NCBI GenBank assembly: GCA_001953115.1 | Contig: LSSL01000405.1 | Location: 1-54,085 of the forward strand | Direction of reading: 5' to 3' | Length of the DNA: 54,085 bases | DNA from: Smittium mucronatum | Taxonomy: Eukaryota > Kickxellomycota > Harpellomycetes > Harpellales > Legeriomycetaceae | The notes under the pieces: model-generated | What the model was told of the DNA's origin: nothing | The model's input: only the letters and a program-made list of their open reading frames with translations | Database searches by the model: none | Position numbers and translations under genes: made by a program | Shown here: positions 10,900 through 23,824 of the stretch, piece by piece | How positions within the stretch are numbered: position 1 is the stretch's first letter | Layout: each line of letters opens with the position of its first letter

Positions 10900-11306
10900 T
10901 CAGATTATTTTTAATTGGGCTTTCAATAAGCACTCACTAAAGGAAAAAAAAAGACGCCAATGTCCCTGCATTGATTTTTCATAAAAAAATCGCAAAGTGA
11001 TTGGATGTCTCATCTCACCAACAGATTACGAATGTTTGTTTGACCGAAACTTCCTCCTTTCAAAAACAGAGATAGTTAATCTTTTTTAGTACTAGTAAAG
11101 CAAAAACCTTCTTTTGTGTTCATGAAGGATTTTTTTTTATTGTAGAACCTTAGAATTTTCAAAATAGCTTTTGTGTACAGAAACCTCCCCTCCCCTATTA
11201 AAGAGCCGGTTTTGATTTCAATAGCGATCTCCGCCTTGTCTTTCCTTTGATACGTTACCGCACGTAAATTCTGCAATATGATACTATTAGAAATGAATTT
11301 TTTTTC
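10900..11306 (-). pseudogene. Possible intron-containing gene or gene remnant
   Basis: One minus-strand frame is open from 11306 to a TAA at 11076-11078 (76 codons, no ATG near its start; includes AVTYQRKDKAEIAIEIKTGS). In the same frame it continues for 19 codons (FLKGGSFGQTNIRNLL at the end) to 11019. There a good 5' splice site, GTGAGA, follows. A 53-nt candidate intron (11018-10966) ends in ATGCAG. Splicing keeps phase into 21 further codons (GHWRLFF...LLKAQLKII) and a TGA at 10900-10902. A second possible acceptor, TTGCAG, lies at about 11270. The single TAA argues for decay, or for another intron I cannot place. Family unknown. It might belong with the segment at 10585-10843. Confidence 0.33.
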
Positions 11307-11424
11307 TCAAAATAAAAAATAAAAACAAATTCGTGGAAATACTGCCGCAATAACTATCATAAATCATTTTTCTTGGTGTAAATTCCCTCCTTAAGTCGAA
11401 ATTACATACATCATTTGATATAGG

Positions 11425-11632
11425 TGTCAGGATATTTGACCTAAATGACATTTCACCCAATTATTCAGCCTATTAAAAATTAAACTCAATTTGTATTTAC
11501 CCAGTAAAAATAGCTAATTATTATTAAATGTTCCTTTTAAAAAAATGAGCTTAATACTCGAATATTAGTGGCCATAAATTGGGCGAAATGTCATGTAGGT
11601 CAATTGGAAATAGGTGAAATGTCCCGTAACCC
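11425..11632. mobile_element. MITE-like inverted-repeat element
   Basis: GACCTAAATGACATTTCACCC with the following AATT (11438-11462) is matched in inverted orientation at 11577-11601, with 23 of 25 bases complementary and 114 bases between the arms. A further copy of the core, AGGTGAAATGTCCC, lies just outside the right arm (11612-11625), and a diverged one just outside the left arm (CAGGATATTTGACC, 11428-11441). The terminal regions are thus built from repeated GAAATGTC-type units, as in short non-autonomous DNA transposons. There is no coding capacity. I found no clear target-site duplication, so the outer limits are approximate. Confidence 0.6.
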
Positions 11633-14600
11633 TTGATAAATCATGTCTGGTATTGAATCAAGTAGGATGCGCTATGAGTTTACTTGAATTTTTCAATTAA
11701 ATTGAAAAGATACAAGATTAAAGCTTCGTATGATTGTATAGCTCCTAGCTAGAACCAACTCCAAATAGGATCAATATACCCTAGATGCTATCCTGATGCT
11801 CGAATTGCTCAGCTTGACCCTTCTATAATGAAACTTTTGAAACTGATATCTGTTTGACTGCCAAGCACTAAGCTTCTGTTGCAGGAAAGTGTCCACACCA
11901 TGTTGAATATCTTTTTTTTTTATATTCTCCAAGGTATTTTCCAACCTTTAAATCTGCATTTTAATTAATATGTACTCCCTCGTCTATTTTCAACAAATAA
12001 TATCCCAATATATATATAGATATATATCAATGCAATTTTCCCTCGAAAAATCGGTATTTAATCCTCTAAAAAAAATACAAGATATTTCATTTTGGGATTT
12101 GACGTGTATAATATTTATATTATTTATTATTTTCTTCAATTACTGCAATTTTTAATAGTGAATTTTCTGAAAGAAACCTTTCAATGTGATTGTTTGAAAA
12201 TTTTAAAAGATGGAATGCTTTTTTCCGTTATTTTTTGTAAAAATATCTCTCGCTAATCTTTTAAAAAATTTTCAAAATTGTATTGCACTATAATTATTTT
12301 TTTAAAAAAAACGTGAATAAAATCTAAACCAATAATACACATGCATACATGTGTATACTTTGATTCCATATCGATTACGATCCTTAGATTCATTTTATTT
12401 TAAAAATAATGTCTGATTTTCCTTACCTTTCTCCACCTCGAAAAAAAAAAAAATTGTAAAAAATGATATTAAAAGCTGTTGAGGGGGCGGGGGTTTTTTT
12501 GTTCTATCCTCAAACATATCCCCTGAAGAAAAAAAAAAAGATTCGATCATCAGTAAGTCTTCAAAAATATGTATGATATTCATTGACTTTGTTAAATCAT
12601 CTCATTAAATTTATTACATGGTTTGGTTGATCGCTAATACCTGGAATGAATCAATAACAGCTTAATTAATTTTGAATCTTAATATTAAATTCGTCCTTTA
12701 TGTTCAATTAATTTATTTATCTGCAAATAGTATTTTTCTATATCTTTTTATTAAAAAGATAATATCTCTATAGTATTTCAATTGAAAATTTAATTTAAAA
12801 AACCGACTTGTGCGTTTTTCTTGGATTTTTTAGAGTAAATTCAGAGCATGAGGCTTTAAAAAAATTGGTTTCGAAATTGGTTTCAATATTTCACATTACA
12901 TTTTTCAGTATTTACATCTTTTAATCAAAATGACCCCCTCACAATTTTTTTTTCTTTTTCTGTAATTTTATTTGTAATCATAATTAGCGTTGATACAAAT
13001 TCCTATTTATGAAAAGTTGGATTTTTTTATTAGATTTCATAATTTAAAATCGTTAGTTATATATTTAAAATGAATTACTTTTTTTTTTTTGTAATATCCA
13101 AGCCTAATATAATGTTATATTTTGATAGTACCGCCATTTTAATGTTGCGTATATCTAAATATTTGCTGAATTGGTATGAAAAAATGAATGGACTTAATAG
13201 AGATAAAGTAACGATAAAAACTTGAACAAATAAGCTTGTCTTGGATTTATTTATCTTACACGCTCAAAGCCATAAACTCCAAGCTTATGAATAAACAAAT
13301 ATCAAGAATTTTTTTTAATTTTGGTGGTTGAAAAGAAGTGGCGACAAATATTTAATTCCACGAAATGTATATAGCTATGCCGGTGTTTAATTTTAGCATT
13401 TTAATTTTCAATGAAGAAATTTTACTCGTAATTATTTTATCCTAAATCCAAAAAACAATACACTGTTTTTTAATTACAATTAATTGGCTTTCCATAGCCT
13501 TCCAAAGAATTGATTTTAATTAAAGCTAGGCTAAATGTTTTTTTATTATTGGAAACTAGAAATTAAGGTCTCTTATCGATTTATTTAATGGATTTTTTTA
13601 TAAAAAATGTGTGTTCTTTTATAAAAAAACACTATGTATTGTAATTACATCCAAGTTATACTCCCATTTAGTTTTTAAAAATCGCGTCGAAAATTTTAGC
13701 CGATGATACTCGCTACATGTGGAATGATTTTTTTTAAGTGGTCCGAGCCTATTCAGGCTCTATGAATATTATCGTAAATATCCATAATGTTTATAATTCA
13801 ACATAATGATATTTAAAAATAAAATTCGAGTTTTATAGAAAAAAATTAGAGGTTTTTAATACAGAGAACCCTTTTTTGAAAAGCAAATAATTTTAAATTT
13901 TTCATTTTGAAATTCGGTTGAGCAAAATTTTATGAAATTTCAATTTTTTTAAAGCAACTTTCTAATAAAGATTTCGTTATAAAACATTTCTATTTTTGAA
14001 ATTTACGTAATTCCATCTATTTTTTCAGATATGAAAAAAATGAAAAAATTTAGTTTTGCAGCGGAAACCCCAATTATAAAAATAAGTTATCGAAAATTTT
14101 TAACTGATATATACAAAATCAATTTTTAAGCTTAAATATAACCGATTTGTAATTGGTTTCTTTGTAATTAATTTATTCTCTCTATTCGAAAATTTTTTAA
14201 AAAATAAACACATTTTAATATATTTTTTAATTTTGTCAAGATTCGTTTATATGAAAAAAAATTCGAGACCAATCTACGCATTATTTGGCATAAATAAAAT
14301 TGTGAAAACTTAAAATATATTCATTACTTGAAAATAAATGCAATATAGTCTAAATGTGGCAATTTAATTATTGGGTTTATTAAGTCTAGCCAAATAAAAA
14401 CTTCAGTAAATCTTGACCGCTTAAGATAATTTAATATTATATTAACTGTAAATCTTAAAAAATAATCAACTTTTAATGTATTGGAAATTTGATTTAGGTC
14501 AGCAGAAATTATTCTCTAAATATTTTCATTGATAATAATTTTATTAAAAAATCAACTTGTTGATATTTAAAAAGCTAATTTGAATTATTCATTCGCTTCA

Positions 14601-15087
14601 ATATAATTTAATTTATATTGGTTCAAAACCGTATGTGATATTTTTTTTTCATTAAATAATTTAAAAAATATCCTATTACTAGTGAAATTCCATTTTTTTT
14701 AATGATAGAAATTTAAATTTTATTAAATGCAAAATATACCCGATATATTTATACGATTGAAATTTCGGGTGGTTTTTTTTATTTTTTTTTCTATATAAAT
14801 CTAATTTTTCTTTAAATTCTATGAAAAATATTTTAGCAAGTGATTCAAAAAAAAAAATATAAATAAATCAAAAAAAAATTTATCTTAAGATGATTTAAAA
14901 ATTTTGGGTTAATTTTATTTTGTTTGGAATATTTTTAATTTATATCAGACATTATTATTAGATTTATAATTGGTTAATCTTTTATTAATTATAACACTAA
15001 AAATCGTGAAATATTAATTATAGAGAACACCTTTATATTTAAGATAAGATAATTAATAATTAAATGGTATGTTTTAATATAAAACTG
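11633..15087. other. A+T-rich DNA without genes
   Basis: Composition falls steadily and G/C become rare. I see no intact gene, RNA gene or structured repeat. Open stretches of 61-62 codons (for example 11970-12155) consist of A/T-rich codons and look like chance. Confidence 0.65.
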
Positions 15088-15664
15088 ATATATATATATA
15101 TATATATATATATNNNNNNNNNNNNNNNNNNNNNNNNNNNNNNNNNNNNNNNNNNNNNNNNNNNNNNNNNNNNNNNNNNNNNNNNNNNNNNNNNNNNNNN
15201 NNNNNNNNNNNNNNNNNNNNNNNNNNNNNNNNNNNNNNNNNNNNNNNNNNNNNNNNNNNNNNNNNNNNNNNNNNNNNNNNNNNNNNNNNNNNNNNNNNNN
15301 NNNNNNNNNNNNNNNNNNNNNNNNNNNNNNNNNNNNNNNNNNNNNNNNNNNNNNNNNNNNNNNNNNNNNNNNNNNNNNNNNNNNNNNNNNNNNNNNNNNN
15401 NNNNNNNNNNNNNNNNNNNNNNNNNNNNNNNNNNNNNNNNNNNNNNNNNNNNNNNNNNNNNNNNNNNNNNNNNNNNNNNNNNNNNNNNNNNNNNNNNNNN
15501 NNNNNNNNNNNNNNNNNNNNNNNNNNNNNNNNNNNNNNNNNNNNNNNNNNNNNNNNNNNNNNNNNNNNNNNNNNNNNNNNNNNNNNNNNNNNNNNNNNNN
15601 NNNNNNNNNNNNNNNNNNNNNNNNNNNNNNNNNNNNNNATATATATATATATATATATATATAT
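15088..15664. repeat. AT microsatellite interrupted by an assembly gap
   Basis: (AT)13 at 15088-15113 runs into 525 N (15114-15638), and (AT)13 follows at 15639-15664. The gap is therefore probably an unresolved long AT microsatellite. The N count may be an estimate. Any reading frame drawn across it is meaningless. Confidence 0.9.
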
Positions 15665-18600
15665 TAAATAATTACATATCTAAAAGCTCGGAAATAAATT
15701 AAAACGATAAATAAGATCCCAGAAAAATAACCCTGTATTTATTGTATATATTTTAAACATTTAAATTTTTCTCTCTAATCTTAGCACTACTTTTTCATTT
15801 ATACTATTTTTTACAAGATAATAAATGAAAAATAATCCAATATAAAATTGAAATTATCACTTGTTTTTTGCAATTTTTTTTCAAAAAAAATATCACGAAA
15901 ATGATTAATCACACAAATTTTGGCAAATTAATTCATATGATAACGTTATTTAAAAAAATATTTCAAATAAATCAGTGAAAAATAAAGGGATTTACGAAAA
16001 ATTAAAGGTGCTCCTGGAAATTTGTCAGAATAAAGTCTAAAAAAATGTGAATTTTTTTTAGCACTTATTGGATTAAAAAGTGAAAATTTACCTCTCAGAA
16101 CTAAAATAATAATATGAATTTATCCTCTAATAGAATTTATGAGCATATTTAAATTCATGTGAAAGGTTGCAAGTAATAAAATGTCGAAGAAATTTTTTTC
16201 ATTGTGATTTAAGAGGTTTTTTTAATAGTGGGTGGAGTTGATTTTAGGATAATATATAAGTGTATTGGTTATATTTTTCAAACTCGGAAACTAAATGAGA
16301 GGCATTTTTTTTTAAAAAAAAGATTGATTTGGTTTAATTTCATAATTTTAGTGAATTAAGTAAGTTTTATTTGTTCTTTTTTAGTATGCAGAAAAATCTT
16401 AACGTGTTTAGTTTAATAAAAAAATTTATCAAATATTTGGGGATGCACTCAATAATTACAAAAAATATTTAGACCTTAGATTTAAAATTTAAAATTTTTA
16501 TTTATGTCAAGAATTAGTAAGAAGTTTTCTATTACTCTATAGGAAGATATAATCTAAATCTAAATCTAAATTCAGCAGCCAAACATATACCTCAAAATTT
16601 AGGCTTTTCAGTTTAAAATTTTATAAGTCTTTGCAATTTATGAGTGATATAGTGTTTGTATTTATTGAAAAATATAAAAATAATGTTCAATTTATTTAAA
16701 AAGATCCATTAAACTCTTAGAGTATCTTTTCGATCAGCTAAATTTTTAAGCTTAGAAAAATGATAATTTAGATGACAGATGTGTAAAAAAAAATTTATTT
16801 ATCATTTAATTTTTTTTATACAAACTATCATAAATGGGATATTCTTTTCAAGAACAGATTTTTTTCACTGTGTAAACCATTGGCTATTCTCGGATTTATA
16901 AAGTAAACAGGCAGATAAAAATAGAAAAACATAATGTCTCCAATAAATTTTCAGTATTTCACCAATAGAGAATTAGTCTCTAAAATTCATATTTTGAATT
17001 ACCCAATAACTTTATGTTTTATCTTAACGCCATATTTCCAAGTTAAGAAATTTTCCGCTCTCAAAGAGAATCTCCCAAATATGAAATTTTTTTACAAAAT
17101 CAGGATTCTTAATTTAAAATACTGTTTGGTTATTTGTGATCTCGAATAGTGAGGGAACTCATAAAAAAATTTAATTTTTTTTGCGAATTCGCAAGTAATA
17201 AGTGCGATAACAATGTGTGATACCCTAGCTATATTTAAAAATTTTAATGATTTTTTTTAAAAAAGAAGCAAGTAAAAGCTTGGAATTAAAAAAAAAAATC
17301 GTGAATATATATGCATTGGTGATTTATTAGGGATCTAAAAAATATTAAATCTCAATTATTTTATGTCCATTCAAGTTTTTTATATCTATGAAACTTATCC
17401 TGCTTTCAAATCTATCGAAATAGAAAATAATCAATTTTTTTTTTGAGAATTACCTTAGTGTATTATTTTAATGTAAATTTAAGAAATTATAAATTTTTTT
17501 CTAATTATTTTAGTCTAATTTTCAATCTAATCAGTAAATAATATATTATCATATTTCATATATAGTATTTTTTTGAAAAAATAATATTAAAATGACTCGG
17601 AATATTTTGACTGCATTCAAACTTTGATATAATTATATATGAAGTTTATTAAAATTTAATATATATATATAGCGTAGTTAATAAATAATACTCTTTTAAA
17701 AAAAATATGAATCACACTTTTAAATTTTATTTAAATTTTGCATTATTTCAATATTTCCCACCCATTTTAACATCAATGGTTGATATAATGACTGCTTATT
17801 GAATTTAAAGATATTAAACAGCATCGTGTATACAATAGAGACAAACCGTATCTAAGCCAAACTTTTATTTTAATTTTAAACTATTCAGAACAAGGAAACT
17901 GACTTTAATGCATAACTTTTATAATAAAGAATTCATAAAATTAAACTTTTTTTTTTTCAAACTTTATTTTTAATCTAAAATTATAAACCAATTAAATTTT
18001 AAAAATGAAATCTTAAGTATATCAGTACCGTTTGTAACTATTTTTTAATTTTAATTGCATATTTTATCAATAAAAAATCATCTACATAACGTGTGAAAAA
18101 GATATCCAAAAAATATAAATATTCAATTTAATCCAGTACAATCAAATAAAAACAATTAATTACCAGCTAATTTAAACTGATATTCTTTTTAAATTACATA
18201 AAAAGTTGAATTTTCAAAGATTTATTCCGTAATCAATTTAAAAAAACATCCTCTGACGCTGTTTTTTCTTCGATAAAAGCAAAACTTAATGATTAAAATA
18301 TAGAATCATAAAAAAATATATATCTTATAAATCCATTATTCGTTTTTATTGACGTTATATATGCATGAAAATTATAGAAATTTAAAAATTCTAATATTTT
18401 AGAAATAATAAATCTACCAACGGTGAAATAATTATTTTTGCGAAATAAAATATATTAAACTGAAATCTTAATAATATTTTACCTTCATATACTAAAAAAA
18501 TATCTTTTTACATTTTTAGGATGAATTATTCACTAAAAAAATATCTTTACAATATTTGATCTTTTTAATAAATTTTTATTTTCTTTAAAAAATTCGTTTT

Positions 18601-19243
18601 TAAGTCTCTTAATGATAATAATTCAATGTTATTTTTAAAATTTCGATTAAATTCAAGTATATTTAAAAACATTTAATTATTTTACTACTAAAGACTATAA
18701 AAATTAAAAAATATTTCAATAAATTAATTATCCTTAATTATCCTTAATTATATTATTATTAAATTTAATTACAAAATTTCAAACCATTTTTAAAAAACCA
18801 AACTCATATATTATATATTAAACGGTATTATTAAATATTAAAGTTGATTATAATTGAAATAACTTGAAGTTATTTTTAATGCAAAAATGATCATATTCCG
18901 ATATATAGAGCTAATTTGAAATTTCTTATCCAATAAATAAAGATGTATATCCACTTTCTTTTTTTCATATCATACTTTGATATATAAATTTTTGAAATTG
19001 TAAAGTGTAAAAATAAACGTCAATTATGCTAAAGAAATTCGAAAAAAAAAACTCTCATAAAAATTTAATTAATTGATTGATTACATATTTATATTTACAT
19101 ATTATTGTACTGATTTTAATTCAGCCATGAAAAATTTAAATTTAATATCCTCATCGAAAAATAATTTAGCTTTTTTGGGATTTTTTACACTTCTTCTACC
19201 TCAAATACATTAAAAATTTTGATGGATTAAAAAGATACGGATA

Positions 19244-19267
19244 ATATATATATATATATATATATAT
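19244..19267. repeat. (AT)12 microsatellite
   Basis: Perfect dinucleotide repeat of 24 bases. Confidence 0.9.
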
Positions 19268-22200
19268 CAATTTAATGTTATTTTTGATTGTTACTAACCA
19301 ATTGATCTATGTATTTTTCGAGAATTATATTTATAAGTTTAAATAAATAAAAAATTAAATTAAATTTAGCAGTTGATATAAAATTAGAATCAATACGATT
19401 GTAAGTGTATTTCTTTACATTTTTTGGAAAAAAATTAAATAAATTCTAAGGATAAAAGTAATATATTTTTATTTAAAAAGTATTTCACATAATGCCTTAT
19501 TTTACATATATTAAATCGGATTAAATATAAATTTATCATACATTTTACTAATGAGATAATATTTATTTGTAATAAACTCCAGACTAAATAAATAAAAAAA
19601 AGAATTATATTTTGAATAATAATATAAAACGTACAAATAATGCCAAAAATTAAGAAAAACGAAAGCTTTTACTGTAAAAAATGATTTTTTATATCTATGA
19701 TTTTCTTTTTTTCAATTTATAAACTTGTAATATTTCAAAATATTCATATTTTTGATACAATATATGATCAAATAGGCTATTTATTATTATTAATTTTGCT
19801 TTCGACACACGAATATGTGGTACCATTGTTTTTTTTAGCATTTTTAACATTTAAAATTGCAAGTATCTTTGATTTAGATGAATATTTTTATATTATATGA
19901 GAAATTATTCGGAAAAAAAAAATTCAATGCTTTCACAGTAAGTTTATTATGGTATATTTTATTGGTTTAAAATATAAAAAAATCGCTGAAATTTATACAC
20001 TAAAGCTATTATTATTATTTTATTACCAAGACCAGATTTTTTTTGCATTCAATTAAATAAATACCAAAAAGGAAATAGAAAATAGACATCATTAAAGCTT
20101 ATATCAATCTAAGAATCTCCGAAACATTAAATAATTCATTTACTGAGATAAAAAAATTGATAAAAAATTATATAAAAAATTATGTAAAAAAATTCAAATT
20201 TGGGGTCAAAAGTTTCAGTTCCATTCGCATATGTAACTATTACGTATCAAATAGGATTCATTTACGTCGAAATGATCAAAATTAGTGCTTTTTTAGTATA
20301 CTTAGATAACAATTACTTTATAAAAAAAGTTTAAAATATATATAAATACAATAAGAATAATTAATAAAAAATTTTGAGATAAAATAATGTTTGCATTTTA
20401 AATTAAAATTTTTTTTGACGTAATTTTCTAAATATTTTCACATTATTTTATATTATAAACTTCTTAATAAAATTACGACTAAAATTATCCTTTTAATTAC
20501 AAATTTTTAAATTAAAGAAATGCCTAATTTAAATCGAGTTAAATTACCACCAAGTTTCAGGTCCAGCTGGAGTATAAATATAAAGCAAATTTCCAACTTT
20601 TGGAAAAATCAAACTTCTAGAATTTGGGTTTTATCCCTTCTTCCATAAACCTAAATTTATAAAAATCATAATTAACTAGAGCCTTATATAAAATGACAAT
20701 TAGTTTTTTAATTTTTTATTTTCAGTGAAAATTTAGCCTTTTTATAAAAATAAAAAAAATCGCATTATCAGAAAGATCAAAAAAATACATATATATTTTA
20801 TAACTAGAGAGTTTTTATGTGACATTATTAACATAATAAGTGCATTGAAATCATTGAAATACGAACTGATGTTTAAATTAGTCTAAATACCAATGTTTTT
20901 AAAAACCCTTTTTAAAATAAAAATGTTACTCTAGATAACATATTTAAATAACAGAAACTCTATTTATATCAAGTTTAAAAAATATACATAACTTTATTTT
21001 TATTTTATTTAAAACTAAATTATATAAAAGTAAAATTTTAGAGGCTAATTTGAATAAAATTATTATCATTTCAAAAAGTTTATAATGTAATTAAAAATAA
21101 ATACTTTTATTTTATCATAAGTTTAATTTTAATTTTTTTATTATATGAATACAAAAAATAATTAAAATTTGAAATTAATATTCATATTTATAATAGGATT
21201 TATTTTAATATCCTAAGTAAAATATATTTCTATGAAAAATATCAGATATTATGCTTATTAGAAATTTTAATAATAATTCTATAATTACATAATTTTATAA
21301 TTTTATGAAAAAACGAAATTAAAGGTAATTTTTTCAATTAAAAATACCTCTTATTTTTGAAAATACACATAAAATGACAAATATTTTAATCTGAAAATTT
21401 TCTGCTGAAATTATTTAAAAAAAAGATTATAAATTAAAATGAATATTATTATGTATAAGATGTATTACAAAATTATCTTTGATATTTTTCGAAGATATAA
21501 GTATTATTTATATGGATTTATTTCCAATATTTGTTTCTAAAAGACAATTGGTGGAAATTCAATTTCTTTTTCTTTTTAATGTGATTATCAACCTCTAAAA
21601 ATTTAACTTTTGAAACAGACATCAGCTAAAAAGACTAGGAATTTTTCCTTATAGTGGAAATTTTTTCAATAATCTCAAAAATTTATAAAGTTATACATTA
21701 ATGATTAAATTTTATTATTATAATATTTTAAATATGAAAGAGTTAAAAAAATGTTCTCTTTGAATTTAATTTTTTACTGATCTAATAAATGCTTGAAATC
21801 TATAATTATATAGATAAAGAAAAAATCACTAGCCTTTATAAATACCGATGGTAAAGTTTTTTTTCCCATTTTTTTCATTTTTTTCACTCAATTTTATACT
21901 TATATTGATAAAAATTGTGTACTATTGGATGTATCATTATAATTTAGTAACCATAATAAATAAATTAAAAAAATAATAGTGAAGAAAAAACTTGAGTCTG
22001 GAAAGAGTTTTTGTAAGATTTATAGATAGTCTAAATAAATTAGATTTGTATTTTATGTTATTATTTATTGTGATAAATGATGTATCACAATCAAATTCAT
22101 TGTTACTTAATCTAATTTTATGATATTAAAATAATTGGTTTTTAAATAGAAAATTTTAATTTCAAATATGATTTGAAACAAAAAATAGATCAGATTTCAG

Positions 22201-23423
22201 TAAAATAAAGGTATTATGAAAAAACTTAGTTAATATAAATAAATGAATAAACTATTAAAAATAAGATATAATCAATTTAATTTTTGAAAATAAAAGGTAT
22301 AATTCGGGAATTTGTTGTTTTAATAATTCGAAATAAATAAAATCAAAACACAAATATTGTATATAATGTAAAAAAGATCTCTTATCTAAATTCATGAAGA
22401 GTAAAAATAATAATAATTTCTATTATATTTAACTATATACATTCAACTTATAAAAGCAAGACAAGTGTAAGTAGCATTATTGAATAATTTTTTTTTTCTA
22501 TTATCTTTAAAAACACATAGGGTTTTTGCATTGTTGTTAAAATTTCAAAAGATTAAGTAAAAACGACTACTAGTTTAATATTGTAATCTAATGCGAAAAA
22601 AAAATGATATTTCAATACTTGGAATGATATGAATTTTAATATCCAATTAACAATAATAAATTATATCTTGCAAATAAGAGTTTAGAATATAAAATCCATA
22701 ATTTATTTATAAATTTTTTTTTAGTATAAAATCCAATAAAAAAGTGTTGCCATATTTCTAGAAAAAGAAACCTTATGAGTTTAAGATTGATTAGATAAAT
22801 AGCAAAAAAATGGGTTAGTTTAATGGAATATTCAACATTTTCGAAAAATCACCATCAGTTCTAAAGATTTTTTTTAAATTTAAATAAACAGAGTCATCGA
22901 AAGTTTTATTATTATTTTTTAATTCGTACATGAATAATAATATGATATCTATCTTTTATCACCCTAAAATTTCTCAGTTCAAACTAAAAACCTGCAAACA
23001 AATTTAGAAAAATATACACTAATATTCGAGTTTTAATCGAAAAAACAACAGAATAAATCAATAGAAAGCGTGAATTCAAGATATATTTTATTATATATCC
23101 AATAAAATATAGATTTAGCAAAGTTTTAATTAGAATCACTAACATGAAAACATCCTGTTTTAAAAAAATAATAGCGAATGATTGCGTTTCAATGGGTGTT
23201 TTAAATATAATTTTTGCGCCAATAGGATGATTTTAAAAGTACTAAATATTCGATTTTTATAGTATAGATTTAGAATTGCTTTGCATTTTTCAAATTGAGG
23301 ATTTATGAATGTCTAAACCATTTGAATTGATAATTCGATACTACAAGATAGAATCAGGAATATTTTTTTATATCAATTCAAACCACCCGCAACACATGAG
23401 TTGTTTTTATCAAAGTTATGATG

Positions 23424-23444
23424 GTTGGGAGTTGGGAGTTGGGA
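23424..23444. repeat. (GTTGGGA)3 repeat
   Basis: Three perfect tandem copies of the 7-mer GTTGGGA, unusually G-rich for this region. It is not a known telomere unit and has too few copies for a satellite. Confidence 0.85.
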
Positions 23445-23568
23445 TCATTTCATCATTTTTTAAAAATACTGATTAAAAACTCCAATTTAATAATCCTGAA
23501 ATATAATTACTAACAAGTTGAAAAATCAGTAAATTTTCAAAGCTAAAGAAATAATAAATAATACATAA

Positions 23569-23824
23569 TACATAAATAAAAAAAGCTTGTTTATTACAAA
23601 ATTGGCGCTTTCAGCTCTAACATATTGGCTTTGGATACTGGATAATTATAAAAGAAAAGTTCAGACAATTTTCGGAAAAAAATTCTGTGTAAAAGATAGA
23701 ATGTAATATATACTATAACCTAATAAGCTCCTATAGGCCTATTAATGAACCCCGTTATATAAAAACACAAAAGCTCATTGATTTTTCAGTATTTGTATTG
23801 TATCAAATAGTTTTTACACCTTAA
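23569..23824 (+). pseudogene. Coding-like relic in two frames, family unknown
   Basis: An open stretch of 45 codons (23569-23706; no ATG at its head) includes ITKLALSALTYWLWILDNYK and FGKKFCVKD. A second open stretch in another frame overlaps its end (23693-23824, 43 codons) and includes SSYRPINEPRYIKTQKLIDF. The frames could be joined by one small indel near 23695. Codons are clearly richer in G and C than the surroundings. The pattern fits a decayed gene or transposon ORF, but I recognise no domain and chance cannot be excluded. Confidence 0.33.

Larger units (their letters stand above)
15665..23568. other. Extremely A+T-rich gene desert, part 1
   Basis: No intact gene or RNA gene is seen. 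Contents are A/T homopolymers, (AATCTA)3 at 16551-16568, (AT)12 at 19244-19267 and GTTGGGA repeats at 23424-23444. Open stretches of 60-70 codons (16934-17149, 19697-19900) encode mostly Phe, Ile, Lys, Asn and Tyr and are compatible with chance. Confidence 0.65.

Noticed and set aside
14616..14626. GGTTCAAAACC, resembling a tRNA T-arm
   Set aside because: The loop does not fit TTCRANY at its last base, and no acceptor, D or anticodon arm can be built around it.
15064..15702. A long open frame across the N gap
   Set aside because: Its length is made of 525 unknown bases flanked by AT repeats encoding alternating Tyr and Ile.
23424..23444. GTTGGGA repeats as an internal telomere tract
   Set aside because: The unit is not a known telomere repeat and there are only three copies.
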